A DNA stretch of 48,717 bases, taken from Dissophora ornata (lineage: Eukaryota > Mortierellomycota > Mortierellomycetes > Mortierellales > Mortierellaceae). The translations under genes were made by a program, and so were the position numbers. The DNA is taken from the NCBI GenBank assembly GCA_025201705.1, contig MU616728.1:1-48717 (forward strand), read 5' to 3'. The notes under the pieces are model-generated. The model saw nothing but the letters and a program-made list of their open reading frames with translations, made no database searches and was not told the origin of the DNA. Shown here one piece after another: positions 43,525 to 48,717 of this stretch (position 1 is its first letter; the number at the start of each line of letters is the position of its first letter).

Positions 43525-44875
43525 GTTCGATATTCGATTAATAGGATTGGGGAATGAATGTGCCGAATGGAGTGCTCGTGAATGCCGAAGAGTTGATCGT
43601 GATCCCCGGAGCATCCCTCTGAACTTTAATGGCCGTCCATTGGCCGCAGAGCGGCAGTCACACGCCTCGAGCTGTGTTGTAGACTTGATCCCCTGCAGCA
43701 TGCTGTCGCGCTGTTGACCCAACATCCCAGCCAACTATTGCGCCGGCTGTCCGCTATTGGCTGTGAATCGACCAGTACACAGCGAAGTACAGAGCCAGAC
43801 GCGTGTTTATTTTCTCCACGTTGAACTACGAGGGAGCCACATCCGCTGCAGGCGATGAAGGCGCGTTCTTTTGTTCGTGTCGCGTGTCGTCTGAGTCGCG
43901 TCAGACAACGTAGATTTATCCATCTATCGAATGCCATCGACTCTCCCACCTCTGCACTGTGTGGATGCTTCCTGCTGTGCTGCTGTGCTGCTCGGTGGTC
44001 TGCGCATTGACGCCACGCTCTCCTCTCTCCTTTTTTTCGGATTCAAACGGCGAGGGTGAAGACGGCAAAAAAAAGGTCCCAGACTGAAAATGCCGTCTGT
44101 CAGCATAATCCGTAAAAATCCTGACCTTTGTTGTAGACATGCATGCATCTTTGATCTCCATCGACTCTATGTGGACCACGACCCCGTGTTCTCTCTGGTT
44201 CCTTCCTTCCTTCCTTCCCTCATTCCTTATCGTGCTTGCTTCTTTCATGTGAATGTGCATTGCACGGCGCAGCTTGCCACACCCATGCTTTTGCTTCCTT
44301 CGGCCTAAACAACTTCATCTCGCGTCTCCGTCTACCCCAATCTTGGGCTGTTGCAACTCAGCTGAAAGCATTCACGCCATCTCTTCCTCGTTCTCCCCCC
44401 ACACCAAACAACAACGGAGATAGATCTTCTCCGCGACCAAGACGACCTGATAAAGGGAACCACAGAGGAAAGAAGGCCAGATTAGCGGAAAGATCATCGC
44501 CCCTATTCTCCCCCCCCCCGTCTATCTCCCTCCCCTTCCCTGTCCGTCCCTCTTTCCCCCCCTCGGCCCTTTCCAGTCTTCAGCGCATTGTTGTTCTACC
44601 GCACCAAAGCCGTCCTAAACACCTTCTCCGACCTTGCTTCAACTCAGCCGTTCATGACATACATGACATAGCCCGCCGATCTTGCCATTCATCGCCTCTT
44701 GTGATTCGACACCATTCCTCGTCCGCTTGCGCACTAATCTAGATCAAACCTCCAAATTCACATTGTTCTTTCCTTTCCACATTCACCATTCGCTTCCATT
44801 CAAATCATACAGCATTTCTAAACGTTTCCAGCGACACAACTCTTTCCTCACACACACACCACGATCAGATACCAA
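43525..44875. promoter_or_regulatory. Divergent intergenic region, AIM18-like / ankyrin-DIL gene
   Basis: About 1.35 kb. Inverted CCAAT motifs (ATTGG near 43637 and 43755), a TTCC microsatellite (44201-44218) and a CT-rich leader (44505-44570) before the ankyrin-DIL start codon are visible. No gene seen. Confidence 0.4.
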
Positions 44876-47800
44876 ATGAATCCCCGCGACTCAATCGACA
44901 TGGCTGCGCCCAATACCCGCTGCCATGACAACAGGCTCTCACATTTATCAGCCTCCACCGTGGATGACGACTTTCTGTCAGACTTTCATCGACGCAGCCT
45001 TTCGGGGCTCGATTCACTCTTATCGGATACCACCGAATATGACCCCTCCCCTCAGGAAGAGTCCTTCATCAAACGGTCCGGAATGGTTACGATTCAACGG
45101 TTCGGCCAGAGCCTTGACAACGATCAAAGTTACTACAGTAGCCAGGATGGGGAGGGCGATATTGCCCTCAGCCCGAACGAGCAAATGTCTTCCCACTCTC
45201 CCAGACCATCTTTTATACAACTCACTGAAATTTCCCCAGGCAATACTATCCGCGATGTCGAGCAGCCGGTTGTGAAGCAAACCGTGGAGCTCATCCAATC
45301 TACACCTAGTTCACCACTTTCACAGCGTTCCTTTGCGTTCGATCGTGAACAACTCGACGATCCGCGAGCGATCGGGGAGAGGGCGCTCCCTGACGACGAA
45401 AAGAAGAGCAGGATGTCAGCGCTTTTCGCAAGGGCTGCCTCGAATGGCGACCTAAGTAGGATCGTGGATATCCTGGACAACTTTCGCGATTGGGTCGATA
45501 TTAATACACACGACTCTGATGGATCCACGCCACTGATCTATGCAGCATGCTTCGGGCAGACAGCGGTAGTGTTTATGCTGCTTGATGCGGGCGCTCAGGT
45601 AGATGGGCGCGACAAGTTTGGATGGACAGCTCTCGTCTGGGCCACGAATAACAAACACGAGGATATTGTTCGGCTGCTCCTAGAGCACGGTGCATCGCCC
45701 TCGGCGCAGACTGCCAAAGGTCGCACTGTTGCAGATTTTTTACGCCATGATCCCAATGACACGACAAAGATCGCTCAAATCTTCAAGGAGCCATCCACAA
45801 AGGCCACTTTTGCGAAAGAGAGCACATTCGTTCGGGCAAATGCTGCGCTGCTGGACCCAGACCAGTTTTATCAAGAGATCATGACCGAGGACGGGCGACA
45901 GCGCCGAATGAACATGGAAGGCGGTGAGAGCCTTGATGTTGATATGACGGAAAATGCCAATTCCTTGGCCGATCAGGTGCGTGGTTTATTCACTCGTGCT
46001 GCATGAGTGCGTTTATTATTAGGACAGGATGCGCATTGACATCGTCAATGCATGCCATCAGCACTCCATACGAATGTAATTGTGCATTGTCGACTGACGT
46101 GGGTTTGGGAATATCTTGGGGAACAAGACACAGAGGTCATTTGGGGGTGAGATTTAATTATTACTCCCTCAAGAAACATACCTCCCTCTTCGAGATATTC
46201 CGCCGATCTACGCATGACCCTCTCCTTTTTCTCTTGACCACTCGGACTGGTTCTGCCAGCATGATTTTTTTTTATATGTATCTCTAATCATCCTGTGGAT
46301 TACCAATTCTGAATCAATAGGAGCAGACAGAGGATGAGGACGAGTTTGACTGGGAAAACTGTCGTCCAGATCAAATGTTTGTTTTTTCGAGCAGGGATAT
46401 CCCTCATATTATCGAGACGCTGATATCGATGGAGCCAGCACGCTCAAGATCCTACAAGCCCATCCCGGCTTATGTGCTCCTCCTTGCTGCAAGATTTGCG
46501 CACAACTTTAGCACGCCTGAACTGCTAGACGAACTGCTCGCGGCAACCATTGTTGCTATCCAATCTGCGACCAAGGTGTGTAAGATTTAACCACATACGC
46601 TATAATCGAGACGACGATATATTTATTCTAACAAGCAGACTCCTTACCTTACACTTGCAGAACAAGCCAGACGACATGGCGTTGAACGCTCACTGGATCT
46701 CAAACACTAGCTCACTGCTTCATTTCCTCCGCAAAGACGCAAGCCTGTGCAGCGTTTCTGAATCACATCAGGAGAAATTGGGGGCCTTATTACTGGACAT
46801 GGTGCAGACGATTGTCCTGGATGCTGAGCGACGAATCGAGTGTGTCCTGGAGCCAGCGATGCTCGAGCACGATACAATTGTAGGTCTTGACGAAGTCAAG
46901 TTCCAGTCGGACTGGGCATTCAGATTTTGGCGCGGGGTAGGAAGCGGCTCTCGGACTGGTAAGGGCAACAAGCGCACGAGCGCACCACTAGGGCCATCAC
47001 AGCAATCACGCTCTCCCTTACTAAGGCGAGCATCCTTACAAGTGCCACGCCCGTCCTCGCCAAGACAGTGGAGTATCTCTCCAAGGACTGTGACTACCAT
47101 GTTGTCTTCACTTTTGTTTGTGATGCAGATATACGATGTCCACCCAGAGATCACCCACTATGTGATCGCGCAGCTCTTACATTACATCTCTTGTGAGGTC
47201 TTCAACCTCATGGTTGAAAACCGAAAGTTCCTGTCACGCAGCAAGGCACTCCAGACGCGACTCAACCTCTCGATCCTAGAGGACTGGCTTCGAAACAACC
47301 AGTTGCCGTCGCGATTAGCAGATCAGCTTACACCCTTGGTCCAGCTGTTACAGTTGCTGCAGGTGCTCTCGTTACAATCGGATTTGACCACTTGGATCGA
47401 GACGCGCAAGAAGCTGGAGTTGTTGAACCACACGCAAGTGAAACATGTTGTGAGCGTGTACCGCTACGAGGTGGATGAGCAGCGCTTACCGCTAGAGGTG
47501 ACAAAGTATGTTCTTCAGGTTGCTGCAGATACAGAGAAGGTCCGGAGACAGAGTCTGGACAGGAGGGAGTCTGGAGTTGCCGCATTTAGGTCATACTCCT
47601 CTTCTACGAGAAGACGCAGTACCAGTCTGATATCGGGTATGCATTCAGGGTGTGGGTTTAGTAGCTGTAGCAGTTCAGAGGACGAGGCGGAAGAGGTTGG
47701 GTCGGTGGTGTCAAGGACACTCTCTAGGTTCAGTAGCTCGGAGCAGGGATCAATAAGAGGCAGACAACAGGGCCAGCGCCAGGCGAGTGATGATGAGGAG

Positions 47801-47959
47801 GAGGATGGTTCATCATCGAAAACAAGGAATAGCAAGGCTTGGGTTTGCTTCAAGATACCAACAAATCTGGCAGCACGCGGTGGAGGTATCGAGAAAGAGT
47901 TTGTTCCACAGATCCCGGAGGAGGTCATGTCTCTTTTGGACAGCAACACGAATTTCTGA
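44876..47959 (+). CDS. Ankyrin-repeat and DIL-domain protein
   Basis: Three exons: 44876-45976, 46321-46575 and 46661-47959, giving 884 residues. Residues 1-about 175 are Ser/Asp-rich and probably disordered. Ankyrin repeats lie at about 180-290 (DSDGSTPLIYAACFGQTAVV; DKFGWTALVWATNNKHEDIV; LLLEHGASPSAQ). An acidic junction (TEDEDEFDWENCRPDQMFVF) leads into a DIL (dilute) domain at about 395-700, recognised from LLAARFAHNFSTPELLDELL, NAHWISNTSSLLHFLRKD, EVFNLMVENRKFLSRSKALQ and LNLSILEDWLRNNQLP. The tail is Ser/Asp-rich and ends KIPTNLAARGGGIEKEFVPQ. DIL domains occur in the tails of class V myosins; fungi have ankyrin-DIL proteins without a motor, and this matches that architecture. A cargo- or vesicle-linked role is inferred. 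Confidence 0.87.
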
Positions 47960-48717
47960 TTTGGGCCAAAATAACCGCCTTGTAGAATATTGTTGTAAAT
48001 AGATATCTCACGTGACTATCTAGGACAAAGCGAGATTGGCCAATAGAATGCGCGGAAACGCGCGATGGCGCAATCGGCTTGGTAATAGACAAACATCTAC
48101 CAATCCATTATCTGTGCACTGTGGTCGTTTATTGTCTTTCCACCAACACCTCTTTCCTTCTTTTTCACCCCATGTTCAACCCATCCCATTTACATCACTT
48201 GTCGTCAGTTCCTCCACACTCCATCACTCCTCCATCAGCTCGCCAACTCTCTCACTTTGGCACACATTCTATTTGTCAAACCGCACGGTCCTTTAACTCT
48301 GGCACTTCACGCACACAAGTCTCAGTACGTTGGTGAGGAGAACAGCAGCACCGCTACCTTCAGGATATTCTTTATTTCACATCACATCGACGAATGCAAC
48401 TCGATTGGAGGTTGCATCCTTTCATTCCCCACCTCCTGGTTTTCCTTCCACTGTAGTTCAGCAAGTGGTCTGCCACTGTCGGTACCCTTAACGGGTAGGA
48501 TCTACAGCTTAATCTATTTCCAATCTCATGTCCATCACGTGCAACACCATTTGACCAAGTGCTGATGCGTTTTGCCTTTGTTGCTGCACGTGATGGAGAG
48601 GGAGAGCCAAGAGCCAGAATCATACACGTTTAAGGGGACCAACGGAGGTGTACAGAGGCGGCGGATGGCAACGTAAGGTTAGGTTGGGGTGAAGAGTCCG
48701 GACTCTGTTCTTTTTTT
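47960..48717. other. Terminal intergenic region
   Basis: No gene is recognised. The short ORFs are low-complexity, and a T run is cut by the window edge. Confidence 0.5.

Overview
The window is a nuclear segment from a filamentous fungus. The genes are densely packed and cut by many short introns (about 51 reconstructed here, mostly 80-130 nt), with fungal housekeeping families throughout. An LRR family and a WD40 family of a style I associate with Mortierella-like genomes point to Mucoromycota, probably Mortierellomycota. That placement is inference. All exon models were built by hand from splice signals and frame continuity, and every multi-exon model closes to a whole number of codons.

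Layout: 1-1378 no gene seen; 1379-3374 (-) mitochondrial NADP-isocitrate dehydrogenase; 4115-7231 (-) Argonaute with an intact DEDH tetrad; 8174-10409 (+) SAM50/Omp85; 10499-10954 (-) small coiled-coil protein; 11137-12444 (-) LCL3-type nuclease; 14048-16526 (+) LRR protein crossing a 445-N gap; 17574-18098 (-) doubtful ORF; 18607-20122 (-) phosphomannomutase; 20401-21220 (+) Sec61 beta; 21346-23096 (-) RtcB-like RNA ligase with an N-terminal beta-grasp-like extension; 23461-24689 (+) Mago nashi; 25040-28340 gene-poor, with tandem duplications, a pyrimidine minisatellite, a purine tract and an inverted repeat; 28500-29890 (-) a decayed RNA polymerase I second-largest-subunit copy; 30829-32327 (+) ARF1; 32855-34893 (+) ribosomal protein L7/uL30 with a box C/D snoRNA in its second intron; 35558-36400 a GA microsatellite and a WD40 pseudogene; 38936-41872 (+) a 978-residue Ser/Gln-rich protein; 42041-43524 (-) AIM18-like chalcone-isomerase-fold mitochondrial protein; 44876-47959 (+) ankyrin plus DIL-domain protein; 47960-48717 no gene seen.

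Two head-to-head pairs share short promoters between functionally related genes. Phosphomannomutase (mannose donor for ER glycosylation) faces Sec61 beta (ER translocon), and the RtcB-like ligase faces Mago (exon junction complex). Several genes begin or end in tiny exons (3, 9, 11, 15 and 17 nt) that automatic callers would probably miss, and two introns are only frame-consistent as GC-AG introns. The best non-protein find is the snoRNA in the RPL7 intron. Its guide matches the conserved large-subunit rRNA segment that, from memory, the yeast snoRNAs in RPL7 introns also address.
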